Counted from the first letter of the stretch, positions 18,037 through 26,784 are shown. The stretch is DNA of 64,000 nucleotides from CAXXOK01 sp963675365 (GCA_963675365.2 CAXXVA010000001.1:124001-188000), one strand, 5' to 3'. Notes: generated from the sequence alone by a model not told the origin. Numbers and translations: made by a program.

Positions 18037-18057
18037 ATACTATATAACACATAGTAT
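18037..18057. promoter_or_regulatory. Palindromic operator upstream of padR
   Basis: Perfect 7-bp arms ATACTAT / ATAGTAT separated by ATAACAC, immediately upstream of the PadR ribosome site. Spacing and AT-rich arms fit PadR-type autoregulation. Confidence 0.65.
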
Positions 18058-18133
18058 TAAAAAATAACGGACGGCAGATTGGAATCTGATGAGATTTTCT
18101 GTTTTTGAAGCAAAGAATCAAAGTGATTTGTGT

Positions 18134-19138
18134 TTACGCCTGCCCGGCGAGCGTTTCCAGCGTCCCTACCTGCTCGCTTGTGCCCAGAACCACCATCGTG
18201 TCCCCGACGCGGATCACCTCGCCGGAGCCCGGATTGAACTTGAATTTCCCGTTGTCCTTTCGCTTCAGCGCCAGCACGATCAGCCCGGTCCGCTCCGGTA
18301 TTTTGGCTTCCGAAAGCTTCTTGTCGGCAAGGCTGGAGCCCTGCGGGATCGCGACCTCCGACAAATCCAGCGTTACGTCGCCCGCGCGGGTGATGATATC
18401 CAGAAAGGAGATGACCGACGGGCGTAAAAGCAGCGCCGCGATGCGCTGGCCGCCGATCTCGTTGGGCGAGATGGTATTGTTCGCGCCGGCCTTTTTGAGC
18501 TTGTTATGGGAGGATGGCTCCACCGCCTTGGCGACGATATAGATGCCGTCGTTCATCTGCCGTGCGGTCAAAACCGTGAACACGTTTTCCGCGTCCGTAT
18601 CCAGCGCGCAGACAATGCCCTTGGCGCAGCATACGCCGGCCTTTTCCAGAACGTCCTCATGGGTCGCATCGCCGCGGATGCACGGGATACCCGCCAATTC
18701 CAGCTCCTCGAACTTTTCATCGTCTTCCTCGATCACCACGAAGCTTTCCTTGTGTTCGGCCAGGTTTTTAATCACCGTACGGCCTACCTCGCCAGCGCCG
18801 CAGATGATATAGTGCTTTTTCATTTCCTGAATCTTCGCATCCATACGCTTCTTCCTCCATGCAGACCTGAGTTCGCCCTCAAAGAAAAACGACACAAGGC
18901 TCGATACGCCGTACCCTACGGCGGACAGCCCCGCAAAAATGATAAAGATCGAAAACAGCTTTGCCGCGTCGGTCATCACGCCGACCTCGCCGTAGCCGAC
19001 GGTGGAAATGGTGATAACCGTCATATACAGCGCGTCTACGGCGCCAACGTGCAGCAAAATCATATACCCGATCATGCCGGTGATCAGGATGATCGCCAGA
19101 AACAGAAGGATCCGCACGATTTTTCGCCTGCTGTTCAT
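18134..19138 (-). CDS. Two-helix potassium channel with RCK (TrkA-N/TrkA-C) domains
   Basis: 334 residues. TM1 is at about 8-30, the pore with selectivity filter STVGYGEV at about 45-52, and TM2 at about 60-82. An RCK-N Rossmann domain follows from about 109 (YIICGAGEVGRTV, with the acidic residue in VVIEEDD). A RCK-C domain is at about 245-330 (SLADKKLSEAKIPERTGLIVLAL, VIRVGDTMVVLG). This is the MthK-like architecture of a ligand-gated K+ channel in the cytoplasmic membrane. GAGGTG precedes the ATG. It appears monocistronic. Confidence 0.93.
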   Translation of the reverse strand: MNSRRKIVRILLFLAIILITGMIGYMILLHVGAVDALYMTVITISTVGYGEVGVMTDAAKLFSIFIIFAGLSAVGYGVSSLVSFFFEGELRSAWRKKRMDAKIQEMKKHYIICGAGEVGRTVIKNLAEHKESFVVIEEDDEKFEELELAGIPCIRGDATHEDVLEKAGVCCAKGIVCALDTDAENVFTVLTARQMNDGIYIVAKAVEPSSHNKLKKAGANNTISPNEIGGQRIAALLLRPSVISFLDIITRAGDVTLDLSEVAIPQGSSLADKKLSEAKIPERTGLIVLALKRKDNGKFKFNPGSGEVIRVGDTMVVLGTSEQVGTLETLAGQA

Positions 19139-19315
19139 GCCTGCACCTCGTTTTCCGATTTCGCCGCGCGTCCCCGGCCTATATTCCGATTATACAGCAT
19201 ACCGCCCGTAATTTGTAGCTGAAGCTGAGATTGGCGACCGCAAAAAGTCTGTAATTCCTGATCAGGGGTTTGATGAAGGAACGCTAAAAGGTTAAAAACG
19301 TGATCGTCTCAAATA

Positions 19316-19344
19316 AAAACACCCGGCGGTCCGCCGGGTGTTTT
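19316..19344 (-). terminator. Terminator of the ABC exporter operon
   Basis: Stem AAAACACCCGGC / GCCGGGTGTTTT with a GGTC apex, downstream of the permease stop. The remaining 19139-19406 interval holds nothing else that I can identify. Confidence 0.9.
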
Positions 19345-19406
19345 GCCGTATGAAACCCAGATGATTCGGTTTTTCATTGATTATCATCGCGCGATTTTAT
19401 CGCCTG

Positions 19407-20132
19407 TCAGCGATCAAAATCCATCTTGCGGAAACGAAGCAGCGAGAGCGCGGCAAACCCCAAGGTGAGAACCGCGAATATCACGAGCGGAGCGGCAAAG
19501 CTTACCTCGCCTGGATTGCTGAGCCGGAAGAAGAAATTGGATGGCAGCATCCAGGGATAAAGATATGATTTCCCCAAATTGATCATCGGAATCCCTACCA
19601 CCGTACCCAAAAACGCAATCACGATCGGCGTTGTAAAATTGCGGAAGACCAGCGTGAAAAAGATCATCATCGGCACCAGAACCACGGTTGTAAAGCCCGT
19701 TATACTTACCAGCCCGAATACGCGCCAAATATCCGCCGCCACGGTCGGCAGCCCGATCATCAAACCGGACAGCAGCACGATCACACCGACGCCGAGATAC
19801 AAGGCGACGACAAAGATGGCCACATATACGATTTTCGCCAAAATGATCTGCAAACGGCTGAAGGGAGACGCTACCATGTTTTTCATCGTGCCATTTTTGA
19901 ATTCCGTATATACTGTGAAAATCCCGAGAAACGACGGCACAAACGAACCTAAAAATACTCCGTAGAACAGATGCAGGCTGTTGATATAGTTTTGCCATGT
20001 CGGCTCGAAACTATCGGTGAAGTAGTAAACAGCGGCTGTGAAGAGCGTCGGAAACAGCATTGCCGCCAAGGCAACGGTATTGACGTACGATCCCTTGAAT
20101 TTACGAAATTCGCTGACGATCAGTTTACCCAT
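19407..20132 (-). CDS. ABC-2 type permease subunit
   Basis: A 241-residue membrane protein with about six hydrophobic helices. It resembles the permeases of lantibiotic-immunity or bacitracin-export ABC systems: short N-terminus ISEFRKFKGS-like (VSEFRKFKGSYVN), a helix pair with a loop EFKNGTMKNMVASPFSR, and a basic C-terminus. It follows the ATPase gene by 3 bases. Together they form an exporter of a peptide, antibiotic or lipid. No substrate gene is adjacent. Confidence 0.85.
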   Translation of the reverse strand: MGKLIVSEFRKFKGSYVNTVALAAMLFPTLFTAAVYYFTDSFEPTWQNYINSLHLFYGVFLGSFVPSFLGIFTVYTEFKNGTMKNMVASPFSRLQIILAKIVYVAIFVVALYLGVGVIVLLSGLMIGLPTVAADIWRVFGLVSITGFTTVVLVPMMIFFTLVFRNFTTPIVIAFLGTVVGIPMINLGKSYLYPWMLPSNFFFRLSNPGEVSFAAPLVIFAVLTLGFAALSLLRFRKMDFDR

Positions 20133-20135
20133 CTA

Positions 20136-21056
20136 TCATACCTCACTTTCGCCGCTGCCGTTGCCTGCAACCGCAAAAAACCGGTCTTCCAGGCTGTCAG
20201 TCAAAGCGTTCATGCGCAGCACATCCACGCCGCCGGTCGCCAGCTTCATGTTGATCTCAGCGCTTTGCGCTTTTGTACACAGAACCTTCAGCTGGGTATC
20301 CGAAACGGCCGTATACCGGAGCCCCAACTCTTTCAGTATCGCCATCGCTTGATCCGCCTGTGCAACTTCCAGCAATAGTCCGTTCTGTTCTTCTGTATTC
20401 AACGCTTCCATATCGAAGGCATCGGCCAATTCCCCGCGGTGGAGAATTCCCACGGTATCGGCGACCTGCTGGATTTCACTGAGAATATGGCTGGACACCA
20501 AAATGGTGATGTCCAGCTTCTGAGACAGAATTCGAATCAGCAGACGCAAGTCTTTCACCCCGTTTGGATCCAGGCCGTTGGTCGGTTCGTCCAAAATCAG
20601 GATTTTCGGTTCGTGCAGGAGCGCGTTGGCAATTCCCAATCGCTGCTTCATACCGGTTGAATACGTTTTCACCTTTCGGGAAGCGTCCTTTTGCATATCG
20701 ACGATTTTCAGTACCTCATCAATCCGGCTATGCCGGGTGCTGTACAGGTCCGCCGATATGCGCAGATTATCCCGCCCGGATACGTTGGGGTAAAACGCCG
20801 GGCTTTCAACAATGGCGCCGATGCTGTGCATCGCGGCGGCACGGTTGTCCATGATGTTCTTTCCCCATATCCATACGCTGCCCGCGTCGGGCTTGACCAG
20901 GCCCATGATGATCCGAATGGTCGTGGTCTTGCCTGCGCCGTTCCTGCCCAGAAACCCGTATACCTTGCCTGCCTGAACCTGCATGTTCAGGCCGCGCAGC
21001 ACGTCGCGGTCACGATACCGTTTATCAATTCCTTTGATTTCCAATGCGTATTCCAT
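20136..21056 (-). CDS. ABC exporter ATP-binding protein
   Basis: 306 residues. Walker A GRNGAGKTTT is at about 39-48, the signature YSTGMKQRLGIA at about 135-146 and Walker B ILILDEPTNGLD at about 155-166. The long C-terminal extension of about 90 residues is typical of the BcrA/CcmA-type exporters. GGAGGAATC upstream of MEYALEIKG sets the start. It pairs with the permease 3 bases downstream. The upstream genes (membrane protein, DUF2089 regulator) share the operon and its consensus promoter. Confidence 0.93.
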   Translation of the reverse strand: MEYALEIKGIDKRYRDRDVLRGLNMQVQAGKVYGFLGRNGAGKTTTIRIIMGLVKPDAGSVWIWGKNIMDNRAAAMHSIGAIVESPAFYPNVSGRDNLRISADLYSTRHSRIDEVLKIVDMQKDASRKVKTYSTGMKQRLGIANALLHEPKILILDEPTNGLDPNGVKDLRLLIRILSQKLDITILVSSHILSEIQQVADTVGILHRGELADAFDMEALNTEEQNGLLLEVAQADQAMAILKELGLRYTAVSDTQLKVLCTKAQSAEINMKLATGGVDVLRMNALTDSLEDRFFAVAGNGSGESEV

Positions 21057-21082
21057 GATTCCTCCAGACAATACTGAAACGG

Positions 21083-21445
21083 TTACAGATCCTTTGCAAG
21101 CATCTTTTTGTATTCTTTGTTGTGGGAGGCGGGATGATGCGCTTTTTGATACAAATGCCCAGCCACGAAATAAATCGCCGCATGCACGGCCGCGGGCATA
21201 TACAAGAAACCGATCTTGAGGATCACCGCGAAGAATCCGGCGCTGCCGTGAACGGTGAGAAACGAGCCGTAGGCTTCCATCTGCGGAAACGCATGCAATA
21301 GGTTAAGCGCCAGAAAGATACTGGCCGCCAGAAAAAAAGCCGCGGGAAAAATTGCTCCCAGCCATTTCCGGTCCCGGTAGGAAAGATAGCCCTGCACCAA
21401 AAAGCTGACAACCGTGAACACAGCCAAACTCCAAACCCAAGCCAT
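21083..21445 (-). CDS. Four-helix membrane protein in the ABC exporter operon
   Basis: A 120-residue protein with about four transmembrane helices, at about 4-20, 30-50, 68-88 and 88-105. The hydrophilic tail is QKAHHPASHNKEYKKML. Its start overlaps the last codon of the DUF2089 gene, and 26 bases separate it from the ATPase. No family recognised. The coupling suggests an accessory part of the exporter or of its regulation. Confidence 0.7.
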   Translation of the reverse strand: MAWVWSLAVFTVVSFLVQGYLSYRDRKWLGAIFPAAFFLAASIFLALNLLHAFPQMEAYGSFLTVHGSAGFFAVILKIGFLYMPAAVHAAIYFVAGHLYQKAHHPASHNKEYKKMLAKDL

Positions 21446-21741
21446 CAGACGCCCTCCTTTCCCTCGCGGTAGGCGGCCAAAATGGTCTTGGCCACGTCAA
21501 GGTCCAGCTTTTCATTCATCGCCAGGCGCTTGACCAGCCCGACGAACGGATCTTCCTCCGCCTTTTCGGATAGTTGGATTTTCTGGATCAGCCGGTCCAG
21601 CCTCAGCCGTACCGTAGGGTATGAAACCTGATAGATTTCCGCAATTTCCTTTAGCGATCCTGAGGACAGAACGAACTTTTTGATAAAGTGAATGTCCTCG
21701 ACGTCCAGTTCGGATAACCAGGTATCTTCATATGCCATCAT
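21445..21741 (-). CDS. DUF2089 family helix-turn-helix regulator
   Basis: 98 residues. LDVEDIHFIKKFVLSSGSL-KEIAEIYQVSYPTVRLRLDRLI (about 10-50) is the sigma-70-region-4-like helix-turn-helix core of DUF2089 proteins. The C-terminal helix is about 65-95. AAGGAG at 21749-21754 sets the ATG at 21741. It is first in the operon with the membrane protein and the ABC exporter, and it probably controls that operon from the promoter just upstream. It lacks the N-terminal zinc-binding part found in longer DUF2089 proteins. Confidence 0.85.
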   Translation of the reverse strand: MMAYEDTWLSELDVEDIHFIKKFVLSSGSLKEIAEIYQVSYPTVRLRLDRLIQKIQLSEKAEEDPFVGLVKRLAMNEKLDLDVAKTILAAYREGKEGV

Positions 21742-21763
21742 TTCATCACTCCTTGCAACGCCA

Positions 21764-21792
21764 ATTATACATATATTCAATCCGCATGTCAA
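21764..21792 (-). promoter_or_regulatory. Consensus promoter of the DUF2089-ABC exporter operon, with AT-rich UP element
   Basis: TTGACA (21787-21792), 17-base spacer, TATAAT (21764-21769) on the minus strand. It is preceded by about 50 bases of almost pure A/T (21793-21840), an UP-element-like tract. Confidence 0.9.
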
Positions 21793-21860
21793 TTATTATT
21801 TTAATTATATTTATTTTAATATTAATATTATTTATATTCAGTGCGAAGGGGAATCAAAAC

Positions 21861-21890
21861 GCCCTCACCGCCAAACACGGCGGAGAGGGC
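21861..21890 (-). terminator. Terminator of the second PadR-HAAS operon
   Basis: GCCCTC-t-CCGCC / GGCGG-t-GAGGGC stem followed on the minus strand by GTTTT, between the HAAS stop and the DUF2089 promoter. Confidence 0.75.
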
Positions 21891-21918
21891 GGATGCATTG
21901 ATACGGTTGGAAGCGATA

Positions 21919-22659
21919 CTAGAGCGTCTGCACAACCTCCTGTGCCTGTTCAAACCAGTGCCAGTGATGCCAGAAGGCAACCGTACACGCCTGCACGCTG
22001 AGCACGATGAACCCCGCCACGAACACCAGAATAAACACGATCAGTGAAACGAGCACTATGGTGCGGATCAAGCGCCGCTTTTTACCCGCGAACTGCGGTG
22101 TTACGGGCAGTGATAGCTCATGCCGGGCGAACCAGCGGCTTCCATGCCAGCGCAGATATGCGCGCGTCATCTGCCCCGCCAGCAGCAGAAACCACAGCGA
22201 TCCCATGAATAAAAGGACTGCCGCGGCGGCGATGCAAACGCCCATCAGTATCCCCCCGGCGACCGTCAGCACGGGGATGGCGGGGATCAGATCCAGCCCA
22301 AGCGCAAGGTACACGCCCAGCCCAAACACGGCGGCCGAGCCCGCGAGCATCGCGATCGCCCAGGCATACAGCGTAAGGAAGACCGGAACGGCGATCAGAT
22401 CGGCAAAGCACAGCGCAATACGCGTCAGCGCGCTGACCTTGCGCGGGCCGTCCGCAGTTTCAGCGCTGGACAAGGGAAGGAAATCCGCCGCGATCTCCTG
22501 CGGGGTGCCGAGCTTTTTGGCGATACCCTCTTCGGTATATCCATCGGCAGCCTTGCGGGCAAAGTGCGCCTCGTAATCGGAAAGCACCTCTTCCACGTCC
22601 GCGACCTGATGCTTTCTCAGCTCTTTTTCCAGCGCGTCCAGGTATTGCTTTTTATTCAT
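21919..22659 (-). CDS. HAAS-domain (DUF1700) membrane protein
   Basis: 246 residues. The HAAS N-terminus is MNKKQYLDALEKELRKH ... VLSDYEAHFARKAADGYTEEGIAKKLGTPQEIA (about 1-58). Hydrophobic segments lie at about 80-175, and the last helix (about 200-222) leads to a Trp/His-rich C-terminus. It overlaps the PadR gene by 8 bases, giving a two-gene module parallel to that at 17098-18017. Unlike that copy it has no DUF4097 partner downstream. A role in PadR-linked envelope sensing is inferred. Confidence 0.87.
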   Translation of the reverse strand: MNKKQYLDALEKELRKHQVADVEEVLSDYEAHFARKAADGYTEEGIAKKLGTPQEIAADFLPLSSAETADGPRKVSALTRIALCFADLIAVPVFLTLYAWAIAMLAGSAAVFGLGVYLALGLDLIPAIPVLTVAGGILMGVCIAAAAVLLFMGSLWFLLLAGQMTRAYLRWHGSRWFARHELSLPVTPQFAGKKRRLIRTIVLVSLIVFILVFVAGFIVLSVQACTVAFWHHWHWFEQAQEVVQTL

Positions 22660-22972
22660 TCTGATGATCCTCCAAAAGGATTTTCACGTCCTCCACAAAT
22701 TGCAGCCAGTCTCGTTTGTCGCTCTTGTAGCGTTCGCGACCCAGCTCGGTCAGCGTATAGTACTTGCGCGGCGGACCGCCGCTCTCTTCCGACAGGTAGG
22801 TGGTCACCAGCCCCTCCGCCTTCAGCTTGCGCAGGATGGGGTACACCGTGCCGTCGGATATATCGATACGCGCCGACAAGGTTTCCGATACGTCGTAGCC
22901 GTACTGATCCCTGGTTTCCAGCAGCGCAAGCACGCACAGCTCCAGCACGCCTTTTTTATATTGAATATTCAT
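22652..22972 (-). CDS. PadR family transcriptional regulator
   Basis: 106 residues. QYKKGVLELCVLALLETRDQYGYD, the recognition helix SDGTVYPILRKLKAEG and the wing EESGGPPRKYYTLTELG mark PadR subfamily 1. MNIQYKKG is the start by homology, with AAAGGTG upstream; 33 further upstream codons are open but unlike PadR. It is coupled to the HAAS gene. No clear palindrome was found in the 75 bases upstream, unlike the other PadR copy. Confidence 0.92.
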   Translation of the reverse strand: MNIQYKKGVLELCVLALLETRDQYGYDVSETLSARIDISDGTVYPILRKLKAEGLVTTYLSEESGGPPRKYYTLTELGRERYKSDKRDWLQFVEDVKILLEDHQNE

Positions 22973-23048
22973 CTCCGCGCACCTTTCTTTCCCACTACTG
23001 GACATTGTATGATAGCGCGCGAACGCTGTCAAGACGGCCTTTGCTGTG

Positions 23049-23873
23049 TCAGGCATGATGAAGATCCGCATTGCCGTCTCCTGTCTCCAGCCACTTCTTC
23101 TGCGCGCCGGAAAAGCGGCTGAATACGATCGCCGTCACCAGCGCCCGAGGTACGACCCTGCCCAGAAACGTGAGCACGTTGTTGAGCATGCCGGGGATAT
23201 ATACGGCTCTGCCCATGAGCGCTTTGCCGACGACCCTGCGGGCGAGCTTTTCGAGTTTATTGGTGGTAGCGTTGCCCCAGAAGCCCTGCGCCGCGATGCC
23301 GGACATCGCCTCGTTGGTAGTCGCAAGCCCGCCGGGGCACAGCACCGTCACGCTGCAGTTCTCCCCCTTCATTTCCTCGCGCAGCGCCAGGGAAAAATCG
23401 TACAAAAAGCGCTTGGAAGCGGCGTAGGTGGCCTTTAGCGGCATGGGGAACATGGACGCGAGGCTGGAAACAAACAGCACCGTAAACCTCTCCCCCTCGC
23501 GCCTGCGCGAAAGCACCGCGTGGGTGATGCGCAGGGTCGCCGCGTTGTTAAGGGATACGATCTTGACGATCGCCTCCCGGTTTCGTGTCAAAAAACCGCC
23601 TTCAAAGTCGATCCCCGCCACATTCAGGAGCATATCAAATCGCATGCCAAGCGCGTCAATCGTCTGCAGTATCCCGTCTACGCTCTGCTCGCTGGTCAGG
23701 TCGCCAGCCTTGACCGTCACGCTGACGCCGAAACGGCGCGCAAGCCCGTCCCGGATACGCTCAAGGCCCCCGGCGTTGATGTCGGTTAAAAACAGGTCGT
23801 ATCCGCGCCGCGCACACTCGTTGGCGAGCGTCCGGCCAAGCCCCCCGGCGGCCCCGGTGATGAATACAGTCAT
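23049..23873 (-). CDS. Short-chain dehydrogenase/reductase
   Basis: 274 residues. The cofactor motif TGAAGGLGRTLA is at about 6-17, acidic DINAGG about 32-37 suggests NAD(H) preference, and NVAGIDF takes the place of NNAG. The catalytic Ser is in VSSLAS, with Tyr and Lys in TYAASKRF. AAAGGAG sets the start. It overlaps the upstream SDR by 4 bases. It is the last gene of the acyltransferase operon and probably acts on a lipid-like ketone or alcohol. Confidence 0.9.
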   Translation of the reverse strand: MTVFITGAAGGLGRTLANECARRGYDLFLTDINAGGLERIRDGLARRFGVSVTVKAGDLTSEQSVDGILQTIDALGMRFDMLLNVAGIDFEGGFLTRNREAIVKIVSLNNAATLRITHAVLSRRREGERFTVLFVSSLASMFPMPLKATYAASKRFLYDFSLALREEMKGENCSVTVLCPGGLATTNEAMSGIAAQGFWGNATTNKLEKLARRVVGKALMGRAVYIPGMLNNVLTFLGRVVPRALVTAIVFSRFSGAQKKWLETGDGNADLHHA

Positions 23874-24730
23874 ACCAAACTCTCCTTTCCAAACTCCACG
23901 CCGCACAGCTGCCCGGCGACGGCCATCAGGCGCACGGCGTTCTCCCGCGTCACCTGCGCGGAGTAGCGCCTTTCCCTGGTCAGCTCGTAGTACAGCCCCT
24001 GCGGTTCCTGTGCCGGGTCGCAGAGGAAGGCAAAGGTCTTCGCCGGAACCTTCGGCGAGACGCCGCTTGATTTACGCAGCTTCCACACGAAGTTAACCAG
24101 CCCCCCGGTCTCCTTGCTGCCGATCTCCGTGTTCACCAGCCCCGGATCAACCACATAGGCGCGCACGCCGGTCGCCTCGCGCCGCTCGTTGATGCCCTCG
24201 GCAAGCAGCATGGACAGGAGCTTGGATTGCTTATAAGCCATCAGCGGCCGGTAGCGGCGCGAAAACATCAGGTCGTCCCATCGTACTCTCACATGCTTGT
24301 GCGAACCGCTGCCCGTGAAAATTACCCGGCCGCTTGCCTGCTTTAGCTGGGAAAACAGCGCGTGGGTGAGCAGGAAGCCTGCAAGGGTATTGAGCGCGAA
24401 CTGCTGCTCGTAGCCTTCGTCGGTGGTCATGTACCAGCTGCGCACGCAGCCCGCGTTGTTGATCAGCGCGTGCAGACCACGATCGCCGTGTTCGCATAAA
24501 TCCGCTTGGATCTCCTCCGCGGCGCGCAGCACCTCGCGCTGCTGCATCAGGTCGGCGGTCAAGAATTTAACGTCCGCCTGCGGATGGGAAGCATGTATGC
24601 TCTCCTTTGCCTCCTGGCCGCGCTGTACGCTGCGCCCGACGCCGATCACGCGGAAGCCGTCTCCGGCCAATAGCCTGGCGGCCTCAAGCCCGATGCCGGA
24701 CGTCGCGCCTGTAATGACAATCGTTTTCAT
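23870..24730 (-). CDS. Short-chain dehydrogenase/reductase (retinol-dehydrogenase-like)
   Basis: 286 residues. TGATSGIGLEAARLL is at about 6-20, VGRSVQRG about 30-37 suggests NADP(H), and LINNAG is about 88-93. The catalytic YKQSK follows the Ser of TGSGSH. Its form recalls the WW-oxidoreductase/retinol dehydrogenase-like group. It sits 15 bases after the membrane protein and is coupled to the second SDR. Having two SDRs with an acyltransferase suggests stepwise modification of a lipid or alcohol. Confidence 0.9.
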   Translation of the reverse strand: MKTIVITGATSGIGLEAARLLAGDGFRVIGVGRSVQRGQEAKESIHASHPQADVKFLTADLMQQREVLRAAEEIQADLCEHGDRGLHALINNAGCVRSWYMTTDEGYEQQFALNTLAGFLLTHALFSQLKQASGRVIFTGSGSHKHVRVRWDDLMFSRRYRPLMAYKQSKLLSMLLAEGINERREATGVRAYVVDPGLVNTEIGSKETGGLVNFVWKLRKSSGVSPKVPAKTFAFLCDPAQEPQGLYYELTRERRYSAQVTRENAVRLMAVAGQLCGVEFGKESLV

Positions 24731-24745
24731 AACAAATCCTCCAGT

Positions 24746-25291
24746 TTATGTCAGGTGAAACCGCATTCTGAGCTGGTTCCAATTTTCTTTGCCGTGCAGC
24801 AGCAGATATAGGAGCGTAAGCGTAAGCGCGGCGGATAACGCGGCCCCTACGGCCGGGTACCGTATGCCGGCCAATACCCCGAGTGCGGCGAAGCCGGATG
24901 AAGCAAGCAGCGGCAGAAGCGATAACTCCGTACCCGTTCGTTCCGCATAGGCAAGGATGATCAGTCCCGCCGTCTGCGCCCCCGCCATCAGCAAAAGCGG
25001 CCACGCGGCGGCAGTCATCATGCCTGTAAAAAACAGCATCCGGGCCATACTGGCCGCAAACGCCGCCGCCCGCTGCAGCGGTTTGTTTTCCACAGGCTCG
25101 CCGGGCAGGAAGGCCCGGAAAACAAGCTGCAGATAGCCGGTCAGGAGCATCGCGGTTCGCAGACCGCCAAGCCACAGCCCAAGCAGCAGTATGGGTACGG
25201 ACACGAGCACCAGGCAGCGCAGCGGGACGTTTGTCATCCACTGTTTCCGGAAATTTTCAGCTTGCTTAATCAGCATTTGTTTCATCGTCAT
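24746..25291 (-). CDS. Membrane protein next to the acyltransferase
   Basis: 181 residues with about five hydrophobic helices between residues 25 and 165 and a short basic tail (KENWNQLRMRFH). The start overlaps the acyltransferase stop (ATGA). An internal ATG at 25285 has better ribosome-site spacing and is an alternative. No family is recognised with certainty. Small membrane proteins are often found next to alcohol acetyltransferase-like genes in Clostridia, so it may anchor or supply that enzyme. Confidence 0.65.
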   Translation of the reverse strand: MTMKQMLIKQAENFRKQWMTNVPLRCLVLVSVPILLLGLWLGGLRTAMLLTGYLQLVFRAFLPGEPVENKPLQRAAAFAASMARMLFFTGMMTAAAWPLLLMAGAQTAGLIILAYAERTGTELSLLPLLASSGFAALGVLAGIRYPAVGAALSAALTLTLLYLLLHGKENWNQLRMRFHLT

Positions 25292-26784
25292 TTATCCTTT
25301 CCTGTCAGGTTCAGGCTGAAGGCGCGCGCGCTGTTTATCAGGTTGTCGCGCATGGCGAGGTCGTCCGTCGTGCGGGTCACGCTCAAAACGGCATAATTGT
25401 GAACGCTTGCCAGCGCAAAGCCGTAAGGGTTGCTGGGCGACGGCCCGAGGACTGCGCTTATCTCCCGCACATGCGCCTTCAGCGGGCTGTGCAGGCTGAT
25501 GACGCCGAGATTGGACAGCGTTGTGGTAAAAAAGTAATCGCCTGTGATGCGGTAGGCGGTGCGCAGCGCCAGGGCCTTCCATTGCAGCGGCACGTACCTG
25601 AGCAGGCGGATGGCCCGCTGCGCCGTCGATACGTTCCGTTCCAGCGTTTCCCGTGCCGCAAACGCTTTGAGCTGTCCGTGCAGCGCCCGCGCCAGGTCCG
25701 CTCCGACAGACGTGTCTCTCGCGTCCAGGTGCAGCGCGCCGAACCAGGAGAAATTGCGCAGCGTGCGGCTTGCGAATACCCGCCGCAGATCAGCCGTGAC
25801 CTGCAACTGATACCGCCCTTTTTTTGCCCGCACCGTTTCGCGGGCGGCCGAAAGGATCACCGCGCTCATCAGCGCGGTCACGGAGACGCCGCGCGCACGG
25901 GCTGCGTCCTGAAGCCGCGATGCGCTGATCCTGTATTGATCCACGCGGCACTCCCCCGCCGGAAACCGTTCGGCGGGAATTGAAATGGCCGGAGACGCTA
26001 AAGGAAGCCCGCCTTTTTGACGGCCGCGGAAGCAGGCAAAGCCGTTTTCCACGTCCTCGGGCAGCGACGGCGCGGCGGTATCCAGTGCCTGCGGGTCGAT
26101 TTCTGTTCCGTCCTCGCCTTGCAAGCGATAGTACTCTGTGAACAGGGTTTTGAGGAACATCATCCCGCCCATCCCGTCGGTCAGGGCGTGGAACAGTTCC
26201 ACCGATACGCGGTTGTCCCGGTATAATACGCGAAACAGCGGCTGCGTTTCGTCGGAAACGTCGATCGGTTTACAGATTGTGCCCGTATCCGGTTGGACGC
26301 GGAAACGCGCAAACTGCGGCTTGAGGTAATACCAGAACGCGCCCCTGCGCAGGCCCGTTGCATAGTGGGGAAAGCGCCGCAGCGTAAATAAAAGCGCGAG
26401 CTGCAAAAGCGCGGGGTTCACCGGCGCGTCCAGCGTCGCCGTCAGGCGGAACATCGCCATTTGCCCCCTGACCATGGAAATGGGATACTGCTTCGCCCCG
26501 CCGTCCAGCGGGTAAAAGTCCTGCCGTGGCCGCGCGTAAAAATCCTTCAGCCTGGCGGGATCGAGCCTATGTAATATCTCCTGAAACGGCATGCCCTGCA
26601 CGGACAGCGCGTCGATACCCCGGGCAAAATCGTCCCGCACGGCAAGGCGCTGCACATCTGGCAGCGCGAACGCACGGTCCAGCGCGCCGAGAAACGAACC
26701 GAGCGAGCGTGTAAGCCCGGCCGGGCTGCCTGCGCCGGACCAGAGCTCCCGCTGTACGGCAAGATCGCCGCTGCGTTGTTCCAT
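25288..26784 (-). CDS. Condensation-fold acyltransferase (alcohol acetyltransferase/WS-DGAT-like)
   Basis: A 498-residue CoA-dependent acyltransferase-fold protein. The catalytic HxxxDG motif appears as FHALTDGMGG near residue 195. Further landmarks are RFPHYATGLRRG, the strand pair around VTADLRR and a late LSNLGVISLH (the N-[LM]-G region of this superfamily). Such enzymes transfer acyl groups to alcohols, sugars or lipids. GGGAGGG upstream sets the start. It is first in a four-gene operon with a membrane protein and two SDRs, transcribed from a promoter covered by a 31-bp palindrome. Substrates are unknown. Confidence 0.82.
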   Translation of the reverse strand: MEQRSGDLAVQRELWSGAGSPAGLTRSLGSFLGALDRAFALPDVQRLAVRDDFARGIDALSVQGMPFQEILHRLDPARLKDFYARPRQDFYPLDGGAKQYPISMVRGQMAMFRLTATLDAPVNPALLQLALLFTLRRFPHYATGLRRGAFWYYLKPQFARFRVQPDTGTICKPIDVSDETQPLFRVLYRDNRVSVELFHALTDGMGGMMFLKTLFTEYYRLQGEDGTEIDPQALDTAAPSLPEDVENGFACFRGRQKGGLPLASPAISIPAERFPAGECRVDQYRISASRLQDAARARGVSVTALMSAVILSAARETVRAKKGRYQLQVTADLRRVFASRTLRNFSWFGALHLDARDTSVGADLARALHGQLKAFAARETLERNVSTAQRAIRLLRYVPLQWKALALRTAYRITGDYFFTTTLSNLGVISLHSPLKAHVREISAVLGPSPSNPYGFALASVHNYAVLSVTRTTDDLAMRDNLINSARAFSLNLTGKDK

